Shown here: positions 1 to 9,513 of the stretch, in pieces
Numbering within the stretch: the first letter of the stretch is position 1
Layout of the letters: each line of letters begins with the position of its first letter
DNA from: Candidatus Pacearchaeota archaeon
GTDB lineage: Archaea; Nanobdellota; Nanobdellia; UBA10117; JABICX01
Length of the DNA: 64,000 nucleotides
Assembly (NCBI GenBank): GCA_017608025.1
Contig: JAFCGM010000004.1
Coordinates: 1 to 64,000 of the forward strand
Direction of reading: 5' to 3'
The notes under the pieces: model-generated
Told to the model about the DNA's origin: nothing
Database searches by the model: none
The model's input: the letters and a program-made list of their open reading frames with translations, nothing else
Translations under genes and position numbers: made by a program

Positions 1-3000
1 TGTTACTGAATCTGAAGCAACATTACCTAAACTGTCATTTGCATAAACAATTACAGTGTTTGCTCCTTCTGACCAAGTCTGTCCTGTAATATTATTTCCG
101 CAAGTGATTGAGTTATTTGTGACTCCAGAATCATTAGTCCACCAGCATGAATCTTCATTTGAAACTGTATAATTTATATTAATACCTGTAGATGAATGCA
201 ACGAACTTTCTAATGGATATACAATACTTACTGACGCAACACTCATAGCATTTCTTATTGTAATTTCATTGCTTAAAACTGAATCTCCTTCAGATTCATA
301 AGTCAATGGGGTAACCTCGCACTGCCAAGTTTCATTTTCAGCAGTCTCATTTGAAACAATAATAGTTATAGCATTACTTTTATTAACAAGAACAAAATTC
401 TGCTTTATTTGCTCATCTGAAAGTGAGAAATTATACACTTTTATTTCATCAAGAGTTCCATTAAACCCTTCTCCAATAATAAGCTCCTGAACATTTGCCC
501 CAATCTCTGTAGACATACTTGTACTATTCACGCGTTCACCATCAATAAATAAATTAAGATTTACACCATCATAAGTCATAGCAATTGCATGCCATTCTGT
601 TGGCGTTGCGAGACTTGCTTGAATAAATTCTGTATTATTTATATACGCATAGACTATTTTACCATCATAGCTCATTTTAAGAGCATATGAATTGTTTCCT
701 TTCTTCATAATTGTTTTGTAAAGGCTATCTGAACTTTGCTGCTGCAAGCCAGATGCAGTAAAAATTGGTTCTGGCGAAGTATAGTCCCTAACAACAATCC
801 AGTCACTCAAAACAGGATTTCCTGTATTTTTTGATTGAAGAGAAATATACCTGTCTGTATCTTCATCATATATTTCTGTTGAAATATAAGAATCATTTAT
901 GTAAAATATAGTGCTATTTGAAGATCTTATAATTTCATACACATCCCAATGACCAAAATCACTGGATGATAATATTTCAGAAGTGGAGTTTGTTCCATTT
1001 CCTGCCTGAGCAAAATAATTTCCTTCATTTGATTCATAATAATTTCCTGTAGTTGCAGCAGTTATCCCTGAAGATGTTCCATATCCAAGTTTTGCTTCAT
1101 GATTATTTAATAACGTATTTGATATGAAACTCCTTGTTCTTAAAGATGTATTTGTTCCAAATCCCTCTCGCGTTGTAATTGAATATGATGTTGTATCTAA
1201 AGTTCCAGACACATTCATAACTCCGCCAACAGCTTTATAGACTCCATCTGTTTGAGTTATATCCCACTTTTTATTAAGAGCCAATAAAAATTCAGTATAA
1301 TTTACATCTGAATAACCTATATGCCAGACGTCTGCAGCAGAAAATCCAGTATACCATACTTTTAATCTGTTTGTAACTGTATCATAAAGCACAGTTCCTC
1401 TATAAAGATTTTCATCCCATGCACCTTCTACATAAGTCATTGCTTTAGTGTCATATCCTTGCCAGTTATACATATCATCGCTTCTAAAGAAAGTCATATT
1501 TCCCGGTTCAATTGGAAACCAATTTATAAGCCAATATTCATCAAGTTCGGGAATATAATTTAAATTAATATGCCAAAAGCTATCTCCTGTTGTAATTGTA
1601 TAATTAAGAGACCAATCCCAGCCATTTGTTGAATTAAAAACATGCAGTTCGGTTTTATTTGCTCGAATCATTAAAAACCAGTGTCCGTCTTTTTTAATTA
1701 CAGCTGGTGAAACATAAAAATACGAAGATGTAGTTAAGTCATCATCAATAACAAGTGTAGGTCCCGTCCAATGAATTCCATCTGAAGAATTAAGCATTTT
1801 AACCATGTTATGGTTATACCATGATTCTTCAGTATAAGCGCTGCATGGACTTGCTCGCCGACTATCCATATAATACACATAAAGCATATCTGTATCATTA
1901 TCATAAAGTATATCTGCATCTGAGTTGTGGTCGCAAACAGGCATTGGAACAAGGGGGTTTGCTAACCCTGCAGGCACTTCCCAAGAATATCCTGTATTAC
2001 TTACAAGAATAGATGGGTTTTCATAATTATCATTACGATCAGGATACGGAGTCATAACCATCCAATATTTCCAGCCGTTCCATGGTGTTGAAAAATAAAT
2101 TACATCAGGATGAATTGCTTGTCCAGAACCCTCGTATGTTGGTGTTGTTTGATAAGTTGCATTATTTTGCATCGGCGCAGCGTCAATATTAATTTCATCA
2201 AAATCTTCAAAAAAAGGGAATACAGCAGAAGCATTGCTTGCCCAACTTGCATTGGCATTATCATAATAAATATAAATATCTTTAGTAGTGTCAAGAGAAT
2301 CATTAACTTCAACCCAAACAATTGCTTTTTTTGTTCCGCCCGAATCTTCAACACTTTCAATCCAATAATCTAATTCAGTTATTTCATCGTCATCTGTAAA
2401 TCGAATATCTGTAAAATTGTCCATACAATTTCCATTTAAATCAAAATCTTCTCCAACTGCAGAAGAATTCTTTCCAATAATTAATTTTACGTCATACTCA
2501 TTTCCAGCACCAGATGAACCATTAATTGTTATAAGTTTACGATAAGCATAACCTGAAAGCCATGTAGGTGGATCTTTTACCCACGCTTCTAAACTAATTT
2601 CATTTACAATATTAAGACTTGAAGTGTGTGGAATTGCTATATAATCATCTTCTCCATCAAATATATAAGCGCCACTCATTTTTCCAGAATTAGTCCATAC
2701 TGGCGCATACTCGCTTGTTCCTCCACCACGAGTTCCATTGTTTCCATAAGTTGAATAATCTTTTACTGCTCCGAAGGATATTGAAGAATTAGTGTCAAAC
2801 GGCATGTTTAATACTGCGATTGAAGTTCCATGTTTTCTCCAGTCTGTAATGTTTGTAATTGAAAGAGAATTAGGATCATATGCATCAAAGTAAACTGTAA
2901 GGTTTTCTGTTGTGAAATTTGTTCCGAAAGTTGAGTTTAAAACAACATTTGAAACAGTTGGCGGAGTGTTTTCACAGTTATTTGATACACAATGATATCC

Positions 3001-6000
3001 AAATCCGCATTCACTATCTGAATTGCAATCAATCCAGGTCCCAAAACTACAATAATCATTGTCTCCATCTCCATCAATATCTGAACTGGCATTTGCATTA
3101 TCATAGCAAACAGAATTGTTTACGCAGTCTGTAGTTGCTATGCAGCAAGCATCATCACTTGAATCTGTTGCATAGCCATTATCCATTGATGATCCGGCAA
3201 TTCTTGTTCGCTTTTCTTCATTAACATCATCACCACAGCATTCTGTTGCTGCTGTTTCTCCGCCAAGATTATATTTTCCAGGTTCACCCAACGTGCATGC
3301 ACAAGTATTATTGTTTGTATCTGCATTAGTTAAATATGAACAACTAAGATTAATCCAATTCGCTCCGTCGCAGGCATTCGCATCTTTTTCATCCGCACTT
3401 GCATCTGCTCCGCAACCAGATTCGCAAAGACCTTCAGAATCTGAATTATTTTCATAACAAATTCTGCAAGCAGTATCTGAACCATCGCATCGCTTAGTGC
3501 CTGGAACAAATCCTCCGTCTGAAATGTTGTCACAATAATATGAATTATAACCTGCTGCGCATACTTCTGCCTGCGTTCCGAAAATAGATGAAGATGTAAT
3601 CGAAGAGGTTGAATCTGAGGCGTAATCAGTGTAGCAAGTATCATGATTTGGAGCATTTCCACATACTCCTGATGCTACATAACCTCCGCCTAAATCTGTG
3701 TCACATTCCTGACCATAAGTTGTATTAGAACAATCCATCCAGTAATCTGAATTGTAAAATGATGCTTCTGTTTCGTCGCAATCCCATGCTCCGTTTACTC
3801 TTGTGCAAATACCGTCATTTGTGTAGGGATTTACTGAATCATCTGAGCAAGTGTAACCATCATATAATTCAGAACATGTAACTTGGCAGTATCCTGCAAT
3901 GCATATTTCTTCACCAGAGCATTCATCTATGTCTGTGCAGGCAATTGCATTTTCAACTTTAAACGAAGAATTATATGTTTCAATTGAATCATACTGATTA
4001 CTGCATGAAATGTTCCATTCATATGTTCCTGTTTCTGAAAAATTTACAGAAAAATTATAGAATTTTGTTGCGGAATCATAATGCATTTTATACCACCCGC
4101 CAAGAAATTCGTGGTTCGGCAAAGATGTTTCATTAAACCAAATGTTGCACGGACTTTGAAAAACAGAATAAATTTGCATTGAATGGTTTTTTGCATTTGC
4201 AGATGACGGGTCAAATCTTCCTGCTGAAACAAATTCAGGAAAATGGTTTCCATCAAGGTCAAATCCCTTGTTTGTTGCAGCAAGGTCATATTCTGAATCA
4301 TTATACACTGAACGGTCAATTACGGAAATTGAAGTTTGAGAAACATTTAAAGTTAAAATCATTAAACCTGCATTTCCATCTGTAGGCCATCCTGCAATAA
4401 TATCCAAGCTGTTATCATAATTTACATCAACTAAAATCGGTTTAGAATCTGAGGACATTCCTCCTGCTCTTCCTTCAACAGGATCAACATATGATTGTTC
4501 TAAGTAAAGGACTTTATTAGTGTAATTGTAAATATGAATAGCTGCATAATAAGGGCCACTGCCACCATTATAATCTATTCCTGCAACAATTAATTCAGTG
4601 ACACTATCATCATCTATATCACCATAACTCGCGCTTACATATCTGAAATGGTTTCCGCCATTTCTTAGCACAATTGTTTCATTTTCCAAACCTAATGTTT
4701 TATTAAAAACTCTAATTATTCCCTCAAGAGTTGTTCCGTCAGAAGCAAAACCAACCACAAAAAGTTCATTTTCACCATTGCTATCTAAATCAGGTGTAAT
4801 TAATGCATCCTGAGACATTTCATCCTGGTTTGCTGTGTACTCATATCTTTCTGATGTTTGAAGAGAAACAATTGCTGTTTCAGTATAATTAAGGATTTCT
4901 ACTCTTGAACCATAATTAGCGTTAGAATCATATTCTCGATAAACTACAGCAATGTAATCTTCATTATTATCATACAAATCTCCAATATCCATTGCTGTAA
5001 CATAACTAATATTATTATCTGCTGATCCTGTTAATGAAGCAATTTTGTAGCTTGCTTCTCTTACAATTCCAACACCTGAAGTGTAATTAAAAATCTCTAC
5101 AGTGCTATACATTGGCGTAGATAAACTGGTTTTTGCATACCCTGCAGTGATAATCTCGTCTAGCGGGTCTGAATCCAAATTTGCGCTTCTTAATCTATAA
5201 ACAAATGTTGCGCTAGATAAATCTGGATATTCATATGATAAATTTGCTACTTTTGTTAACGGTGGATAATCCCAAATTGTAATTGCACCCTTCTCGGCTG
5301 ATGAGTAAAATCCTGTACCGCCTGTGATAATTTCCATGTCGCCGTCGTTGTCAACATCTCCAATAGAAACTTCTTCTACTCTTATTGTTGTTCCAGCAGT
5401 AGATGATTCCTGCCAGTTCACTTCTTCAATTAATGTTGTGTTTGAGGTAAAAGGTTCTACTTGCCCAGTACTGTTTGTGTAATTTGCCCAAATATATGTT
5501 GTTTCATTTGGCTCAACAGTTAAATCTTCTAAAAATCCTGCAGGTGGCGGGGGCTTGTTTTCAGCGTCGTTTTCCTGATCAAATGCATCAAGAAATGTTG
5601 TTACAGATTGTGCTCCAAATGTTAATTCAGGTAGCGTTGCATTTGTTTCATTACCAGTTGTTTGCGTTATTGTTTGGTTTTCTTGATCAACCTCTTGTGG
5701 TTGTGTTTCAGGGATTGTTGGTTCTGTCGGCAGATGTATTTCTTCAGGTGTTTCGCTTACGAAGAATCCAGTTATTGGCGATACTTCTGTTTCTTTGCTT
5801 TTGAAAACAAGATACTTATCAGAATCATCTATTAATGACATTAAAAGATTTCCTGTCCTGTAGTAAATTTCGCTTATTTTTGTAGAAGAAACTTGCTGTG
5901 TTAGTGAAATAATTGACTTCCAATCAATAATTTTAGATTCAGTAACATTTAGATTTTCAACAATTAATTCTTCAGTTACTGGCTCATTCATTACAAAGTA

Positions 6001-6102
6001 ACCTGTAATAAATTCTGCTCCGCCAAAACCAAATAACAATACACAAGATATTAAAACAGAGGATACAATTAACGCCTCTCTCTTATCTACGCGCGGATCC
6101 AT
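1..6102 (-). CDS. Giant multidomain surface protein (FG-GAP, Cys-rich, nested LamG/DUF2341/beta-propeller, Ig-like), C-terminus beyond window
   Basis: The minus frame starts at an ATG at 6102; I translated it in many places out to base 1 and met no stop, giving about 2034 codons. Residues 9-30 form a hydrophobic anchor ending in TGYFV. Residues about 245-585 hold FG-GAP/VCBS-type repeats (IGDVDNDGDMEIITGG), a beta-propeller used in surface adhesion. Residues about 715-1050 are Cys-rich. LamG begins near 1095 (FDGEDDYIAIPH), breaks into DUF2341 near 1175 (WLSGYAYRKLITING), which is itself split at about 1304-1609 by a glycosidase-like five-bladed propeller (ENPSILVSNTG, LKVWYTG). DUF2341 then resumes (NKKWDITQ) and LamG closes (TIMKKGNNSYAL, LFIDGERV). 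An Ig-like domain follows. Likely an envelope adhesin or glycan-binding protein. The architecture is read from sequence; the ligand is unknown. Confidence 0.85.
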   Translation of the reverse strand, partial: MDPRVDKREALIVSSVLISCVLLFGFGGAEFITGYFVMNEPVTEELIVENLNVTESKIIDWKSIISLTQQVSSTKISEIYYRTGNLLMSLIDDSDKYLVFKSKETEVSPITGFFVSETPEEIHLPTEPTIPETQPQEVDQENQTITQTTGNETNATLPELTFGAQSVTTFLDAFDQENDAENKPPPPAGFLEDLTVEPNETTYIWANYTNSTGQVEPFTSNTTLIEEVNWQESSTAGTTIRVEEVSIGDVDNDGDMEIITGGTGFYSSAEKGAITIWDYPPLTKVANLSYEYPDLSSATFVYRLRSANLDSDPLDEIITAGYAKTSLSTPMYSTVEIFNYTSGVGIVREASYKIASLTGSADNNISYVTAMDIGDLYDNNEDYIAVVYREYDSNANYGSRVEILNYTETAIVSLQTSERYEYTANQDEMSQDALITPDLDSNGENELFVVGFASDGTTLEGIIRVFNKTLGLENETIVLRNGGNHFRYVSASYGDIDDDSVTELIVAGIDYNGGSGPYYAAIHIYNYTNKVLYLEQSYVDPVEGRAGGMSSDSKPILVDVNYDNSLDIIAGWPTDGNAGLMILTLNVSQTSISVIDRSVYNDSEYDLAATNKGFDLDGNHFPEFVSAGRFDPSSANAKNHSMQIYSVFQSPCNIWFNETSLPNHEFLGGWYKMHYDSATKFYNFSVNFSETGTYEWNISCSNQYDSIETYNSSFKVENAIACTDIDECSGEEICIAGYCQVTCSELYDGYTCSDDSVNPYTNDGICTRVNGAWDCDETEASFYNSDYWMDCSNTTYGQECDTDLGGGYVASGVCGNAPNHDTCYTDYASDSTSSITSSSIFGTQAEVCAAGYNSYYCDNISDGGFVPGTKRCDGSDTACRICYENNSDSEGLCESGCGADASADEKDANACDGANWINLSCSYLTNADTNNNTCACTLGEPGKYNLGGETAATECCGDDVNEEKRTRIAGSSMDNGYATDSSDDACCIATTDCVNNSVCYDNANASSDIDGDGDNDYCSFGTWIDCNSDSECGFGYHCVSNNCENTPPTVSNVVLNSTFGTNFTTENLTVYFDAYDPNSLSITNITDWRKHGTSIAVLNMPFDTNSSISFGAVKDYSTYGNNGTRGGGTSEYAPVWTNSGKMSGAYIFDGEDDYIAIPHTSSLNIVNEISLEAWVKDPPTWLSGYAYRKLITINGSSGAGNEYDVKLIIGKNSSAVGEDFDLNGNCMDNFTDIRFTDDDEITELDYWIESVEDSGGTKKAIVWVEVNDSLDTTKDIYIYYDNANASWASNASAVFPFFEDFDEINIDAAPMQNNATYQTTPTYEGSGQAIHPDVIYFSTPWNGWKYWMVMTPYPDRNDNYENPSILVSNTGYSWEVPAGLANPLVPMPVCDHNSDADILYDNDTDMLYVYYMDSRRASPCSAYTEESWYNHNMVKMLNSSDGIHWTGPTLVIDDDLTTSSYFYVSPAVIKKDGHWFLMIRANKTELHVFNSTNGWDWSLNYTITTGDSFWHINLNYIPELDEYWLINWFPIEPGNMTFFRSDDMYNWQGYDTKAMTYVEGAWDENLYRGTVLYDTVTNRLKVWYTGFSAADVWHIGYSDVNYTEFLLALNKKWDITQTDGVYKAVGGVMNVSGTLDTTSYSITTREGFGTNTSLRTRSFISNTLLNNHEAKLGYGTSSGITAATTGNYYESNEGNYFAQAGNGTNSTSEILSSSDFGHWDVYEIIRSSNSTIFYINDSYISTEIYDEDTDRYISLQSKNTGNPVLSDWIVVRDYTSPEPIFTASGLQQQSSDSLYKTIMKKGNNSYALKMSYDGKIVYAYINNTEFIQASLATPTEWHAIAMTYDGVNLNLFIDGERVNSTSMSTEIGANVQELIIGEGFNGTLDEIKVYNFSLSDEQIKQNFVLVNKSNAITIIVSNETAENETWQCEVTPLTYESEGDSVLSNEITIRNAMSVASVSIVYPLESSLHSSTGININYTVSNEDSCWWTNDSGVTNNSITCGNNITGQTWSEGANTVIVYANDSLGNVASDSVT

Positions 6103-6274
6103 AGATTAATCCTCTCTTTTTTATTTTTTCAATCTTTTTTTCAATAACTAATTTCAGAAAATATTTTTCTACAGTATTCCATAAAATTTTAAATTTTTTT
6201 GAGATTTCACTAATTATGCATACTTTCTTTTTTAGAAAATATTTTTTCATACTAGCCGAAATTCTTTTTTTCAT
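6083..6274 (-). CDS. Small putative winged-helix protein
   Basis: Encodes 63 very basic residues. The stretch ISEISKKFKILWNTVEKYFLKLV has the alternating pattern of a helix-turn-helix followed by IEKIKKRGLIYG, which could be a wing. The stop lies 20 bases inside the giant surface-protein gene (start at 6102), so the two are probably transcribed together. It could be a small regulator of that gene. There is no family-level recognition and the composition is extreme (Lys/Ile-rich), so it could be spurious. Confidence 0.45.
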   Translation of the reverse strand: MKKRISASMKKYFLKKKVCIISEISKKFKILWNTVEKYFLKLVIEKKIEKIKKRGLIYGSARR

Positions 6275-6484
6275 AGTATATAAATATTTATTTATATATA
6301 TATTAACTCGTAAATTATTTGTCTATTTGTAGTGTTTTTTTATATTTAAATATTTGGATTAACTTGTGTTGTAAAAGAAATCTACAGAATTTGCTAGAAC
6401 GCTATAATTTGAAATAGCGATGTATACTTAAGTTAACAATGATTAATGAATGTATGTAGTTATACATGTACAGACAGAATCTTT
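6275..6484. other. AT-rich intergenic stretch
   Basis: This holds the presumed leftward promoter of the small HTH/surface-protein unit: a run of TATA-like sequence lies at about 6281-6304, just upstream of the ATG at 6274. I see no open frame of note, no tRNA and no strong hairpin. It separates the surface-protein unit from a decayed hemerythrin-like gene. Confidence 0.4.
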
Positions 6485-7034
6485 TCAGTTATTTCTTCTT
6501 TTTGCGTATCTGATAATTTTCCTGCTTAAGTGCTGAAATAGTATTTCTTCTTCATAATTTTTGTGGTCAATTAGTGCAGCTGCAAATTCATTAAAATGTT
6601 CTTTTCAGGTTTCTGCAGTTTTTAGCACAGGTTAATAATGCTATAAAATGTTATGCTCTTCAATAATCTTTGGATCTAATCCCTTAACTTCCGCTCTTTT
6701 TGAGTTAACTTCAATTAGGATTGCTTTTTCTTCAATAAATATAATGTGCTTTTGTAAAGTTCAGATAAATAAGTTAACAATTTCATTTTCTGCTGAATCT
6801 ATGCATCTTTAGAAGTTGTTCAATTTATGGTTGTTCAACTGCTTCAACATAAATTTTTTTTATTTTGTTTTTGTCAGATGCTCTAAACACTTCAAAAAGA
6901 TGTCTCTGCAAAACCCATTTAAGATTATTAAGCATGTCCTCATTTTTCACATTTTCAATAAAATTCTGAAGAGCTTTCTTAATTTTATCATGATCCTTTA
7001 TCATCAAATCCAAAATAAAAATGTCATATTTCAT
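6485..7034 (-). pseudogene. Decayed hemerythrin (HHE-domain) gene
   Basis: Three minus-strand pieces in different frames give hemerythrin motifs in the expected order. Near 7034-6825: LMIKDHDKIKKALQNF and LQRHLF. Near 6750-6640: LQKHIIFIEEKAIL and LDPKIIEEHNIL. Near 6590-6485: LIDHKNYEEEILFQHL. Intact hemerythrin-like domains bind a di-iron centre through H, HxxxE and HxxxD residues of a four-helix bundle, in oxygen or iron handling. Here stops and frame changes break the reading (a stop precedes TLQKH and another follows EEHNIL). The LQ[RK]H segment appears twice, so a partial duplication may have accompanied decay. Motif recognition is good; exact limits are not. Confidence 0.65.
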
Positions 7035-7099
7035 AGATACCACCAAAATAAACCAAACTTTCAAAACTATTAAACATTCCTATACTTCAGCACCAAACT

Positions 7100-8125
7100 C
7101 TAAAAAGCTTTAATAATTGAATAAGAAGCCTTAATCAGCCTATTCATAATTGCAAGCCCAATTCCTTCTTCATCAACACCTTCAACCAGAATCACATCAA
7201 CTCCTTCCTTGTCAAAATCTCGAAAAGTAAGAAAAAGGTTTTTTGACAATTCTTCTTTTGTCTTAAATCTTCTTGACAAGTCTTTTTTTAATTCAAAACT
7301 CATTGAAATAACTCCAATTTTCTTTCCATTGTTCTCTGAAATAATTTCATTAATCTTTCTTTCTACACTTAATTTTTCTCCAACAACCAAAATAACTTGC
7401 GCATCTGGAGAATAATGCTTATACTTCATTCCTGGACTTGAAACATTGCCTTTAATTTTTTCCTTTGAAAACATTGATTTGTGGATAGAAATTTGCCCAA
7501 TTTCCTTTTCAATTTCCTCTTTGCTTATCTTCCCAGGCCTCAACAAAACAGGAATTTCCTTTGTCATGTCCAGAACAGTTGACTCAATTCCAATTTCCGA
7601 ATTTCCTCCATCAACAATAATATCAACCTTGCTATTCAAATCATCAATAACATCTTTTGCTCTTGTTGAACTTGGCTTTCCAGATACATTTGCAGATGGC
7701 GCAGCAACAACTGTTTTTGACTCTTTTATAATCTTATGCGCAATTTTATTTGAAGGCATCCTCACAGCAACGCTTTTAAGTCCTGCTGTAACTTCATCAG
7801 GAATTATTTTCTTTTTCTCAAAAATCAAAGTCAACGGCCCGGGCCAGAATTTTCTAATCAGCTTTTCAGCTTTTTCTGGAATTTTCTTAACAATTTTTTC
7901 TGCATCAGAAGCATAAGCAACATGAACAATAAATGGATTGTCAAAAGGCCTTGATTTTGCTTTGAAGATTTTCTTAACTGCATCAGAACTCAAGGCATTA
8001 GCTCCAACTCCATACACTGTTTCTGTTGGAAAAACAACAACCTTGCCTTCTCTTAAAGCCTTAGCAACTTTTTTAATTTTATTTTTATCAATTTTTGAAG
8101 CATTTATTTTAATTATCTCTGTCAT
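7100..8125 (-). CDS. sua5: Threonylcarbamoyl-AMP synthase (Sua5/YrdC/YciO family)
   Basis: Makes threonylcarbamoyl-AMP from Thr, bicarbonate and ATP, the first step of the t6A modification at position 37 of ANN-decoding tRNAs. The 341-residue length fits full Sua5: YrdC domain (KVVVFPTETVYGVGANAL near residues 27-45, SRPFDNPFIVHV, KFWPGPLTL, AVRMPSN, APSANVSGKPSST) plus the C-terminal Sua5 domain (SPGMKYKHYSP). I chose the ATG at 8125 because the longer frame would overlap the divergent gene at 8176. KEOPS genes, which finish t6A, are not in this window. Confidence 0.93.
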   Translation of the reverse strand: MTEIIKINASKIDKNKIKKVAKALREGKVVVFPTETVYGVGANALSSDAVKKIFKAKSRPFDNPFIVHVAYASDAEKIVKKIPEKAEKLIRKFWPGPLTLIFEKKKIIPDEVTAGLKSVAVRMPSNKIAHKIIKESKTVVAAPSANVSGKPSSTRAKDVIDDLNSKVDIIVDGGNSEIGIESTVLDMTKEIPVLLRPGKISKEEIEKEIGQISIHKSMFSKEKIKGNVSSPGMKYKHYSPDAQVILVVGEKLSVERKINEIISENNGKKIGVISMSFELKKDLSRRFKTKEELSKNLFLTFRDFDKEGVDVILVEGVDEEGIGLAIMNRLIKASYSIIKAF

Positions 8126-8175
8126 AATTTTAAATAAAAAATAAACCTTATAAGCATTTACTTTAAAGCAAAACC
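8126..8175. promoter_or_regulatory. Divergent promoter between sua5 and the phosphodiesterase gene
   Basis: The 50-base gap is almost pure A/T. TTATAAG at 8148-8154 lies about 25 bases before the ATG at 8176, the distance expected for a TATA box serving a leaderless archaeal mRNA. The opposite gene starts at 8125, so both are probably driven from this gap. Confidence 0.5.
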
Positions 8176-9324
8176 ATGTTAAAACCCGACTATACAAAAA
8201 GCACTGTAAATTTAATGAGTTCAATTGGTAAGAAACTTGGTTGGAGATCACCATATTCTTCTCTTAAAGAACTTGATGCAGAATTAAAGGATGCTGAAGA
8301 AATTATTTTAATTGTTGTAGATGGTCTCAGTTATAAGTTTTTGAAAGAATGTGGTCAAAAAAGTTTTCTTAGAAAACATGTAAAAAATAAAATTAGTGCA
8401 GCTTTTCCAACAACAACTGCAGCAGCAAATACGGTTTTTCATACAGGTTTACCTCCGCAGCAAACAGCAATAACTGGATGGTATATGTATTTTAAAGAAG
8501 GAGATATTATTGGCGCACCACTTCCTTTTGTTTCAAGAGTTGGAGAAAGTCCTCTTTCAGAAATTGGATTATCTGGAAAAGATCTATTTAATTTTAAATC
8601 TTTTTTTGAGAGAATTAAAGTTAAGAGCTATGCAATACTTTATGAAAAAATTATTGGGAGTGAATTTAATAAAACAGCTAACAAAAAAGCAAATGAGATT
8701 TCATATAAAACAGTTAAACAGTTTTCAAAAAAAATTGTTAATATTTCAAAGCTTAAAGGTAAAAAGTATATTTTTGCTTATTTTCCTAAAGTAGATACTT
8801 CTATGCATAAAATAGGTGTTACAAGTAGAAAAACAAAAAAAGTGTTTAGAAAGATTGATAGAGCAATTAAAAGAATTTCAAAAAAACTGAAAGGTAAAAA
8901 TGTAAAGATAATTGTTACTGCAGATCATGGATTAGTTGATATTAATTCAGAGAATTTTATTAATATTACTAATTATCCAAAATTAGTTAATTTACTTAAA
9001 ATGCCTCTTTCTGGAGACCCGCGAGTATCTTATTTTTTCATTAAAAAAGGGAAGAAAAAAGAATTTGAGAAACAGGCTAAGAAAGTTTTTGGTAAAAAGT
9101 GTGACATATTAACTCGTTCAGAAGCAATTAAGAAAAATTATTTTGGTCTTTTCAAAGAAAATCCAAAATTAAAAGATCGTGTTGGAGACTACATTATAAT
9201 TCCAAAGAAAAAATATGCTGTTTTTGATTTTATTAAGAATAACACGTTTATTGGATATCATGGAGGACTTAGTTCAGAAGAACTTTATGTTCCGCTGATT
9301 GTAATTGATTGTAAAACTATTTAA
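8176..9324 (+). CDS. Type I phosphodiesterase / nucleotide pyrophosphatase-like (alkaline phosphatase superfamily)
   Basis: The 382 residues carry the metal and nucleophile motifs of the superfamily in order: IVVDGLSYKF (first Asp ligand, residue about 49), FPTTTAAANTVFHTGLPP (nucleophile Thr, about 90), FPKVDTSMHKIG (Asp/His pair, about 200), TADHG (Asp-His, about 255) and GYHGGL (last His, about 364). No signal peptide is evident, so it probably acts in the cytoplasm. The substrate cannot be told; related proteins hydrolyse nucleotide, phospholipid or phosphonate esters. Its 3' end converges on ogg and is bordered by a duplicated ogg end. Confidence 0.82.
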   Translation: MLKPDYTKSTVNLMSSIGKKLGWRSPYSSLKELDAELKDAEEIILIVVDGLSYKFLKECGQKSFLRKHVKNKISAAFPTTTAAANTVFHTGLPPQQTAITGWYMYFKEGDIIGAPLPFVSRVGESPLSEIGLSGKDLFNFKSFFERIKVKSYAILYEKIIGSEFNKTANKKANEISYKTVKQFSKKIVNISKLKGKKYIFAYFPKVDTSMHKIGVTSRKTKKVFRKIDRAIKRISKKLKGKNVKIIVTADHGLVDINSENFINITNYPKLVNLLKMPLSGDPRVSYFFIKKGKKKEFEKQAKKVFGKKCDILTRSEAIKKNYFGLFKENPKLKDRVGDYIIIPKKKYAVFDFIKNNTFIGYHGGLSSEELYVPLIVIDCKTI

Positions 9325-9513
9325 GAACCTCGCCTGTTTTCAGATACCACAGCCCTTTTGGAAAAAGCGCTGGCGGAAAACCTCTCGGAAATGTTTTTAC
9401 TCTGAACAGCCCTTTTGGAAAAAGCGCTATTTCATAGGCACGAACTACGTTCGTTTCTGGCGAAAAAACTAAAAAAACCTATTTCAGAACTTCACTTGTT
9501 TTTAAATACCACA
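9317..9513. repeat. Diverged direct repeat of the ogg 3' end (units 9317-9351 and 9479-9513) flanking hairpins
   Basis: The two 35-base units match at 29 positions without gaps. Unit two is the real end of ogg (WYLKTSEVLK then stop). Unit one, read on the minus strand, gives WYLKTGEVLK then stop, so most differences are synonymous. Unit one also contains the stop of the converging phosphodiesterase gene. Between the units lie two copies of an AGCCCTTTTGGAAAAAGCGC hairpin (9351-9370 and 9408-9427) and a GGCGGAAAA-type tail. It looks like an insertion that duplicated, or imported, a gene end. Confidence 0.75.
9408..9466 (+). repeat. 59-bp dispersed palindromic repeat, copy 1 (inverted copy at 37546-37605)
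   Basis: This segment contains the hairpin CCCTTTTGGAAAAAGCGC and then the palindrome ACGAACTACGTTCGT. Its reverse complement occurs at 37546-37605, differing only by one extra C. Both copies are intergenic. No open frame is present, so it is a non-autonomous dispersed repeat. Confidence 0.85.

Noticed and set aside
1734-3662. Several 60-110 residue ORFs on both strands
   Set aside because: They are other-frame shadows of the giant surface-protein gene, which reads with recognised domains throughout.
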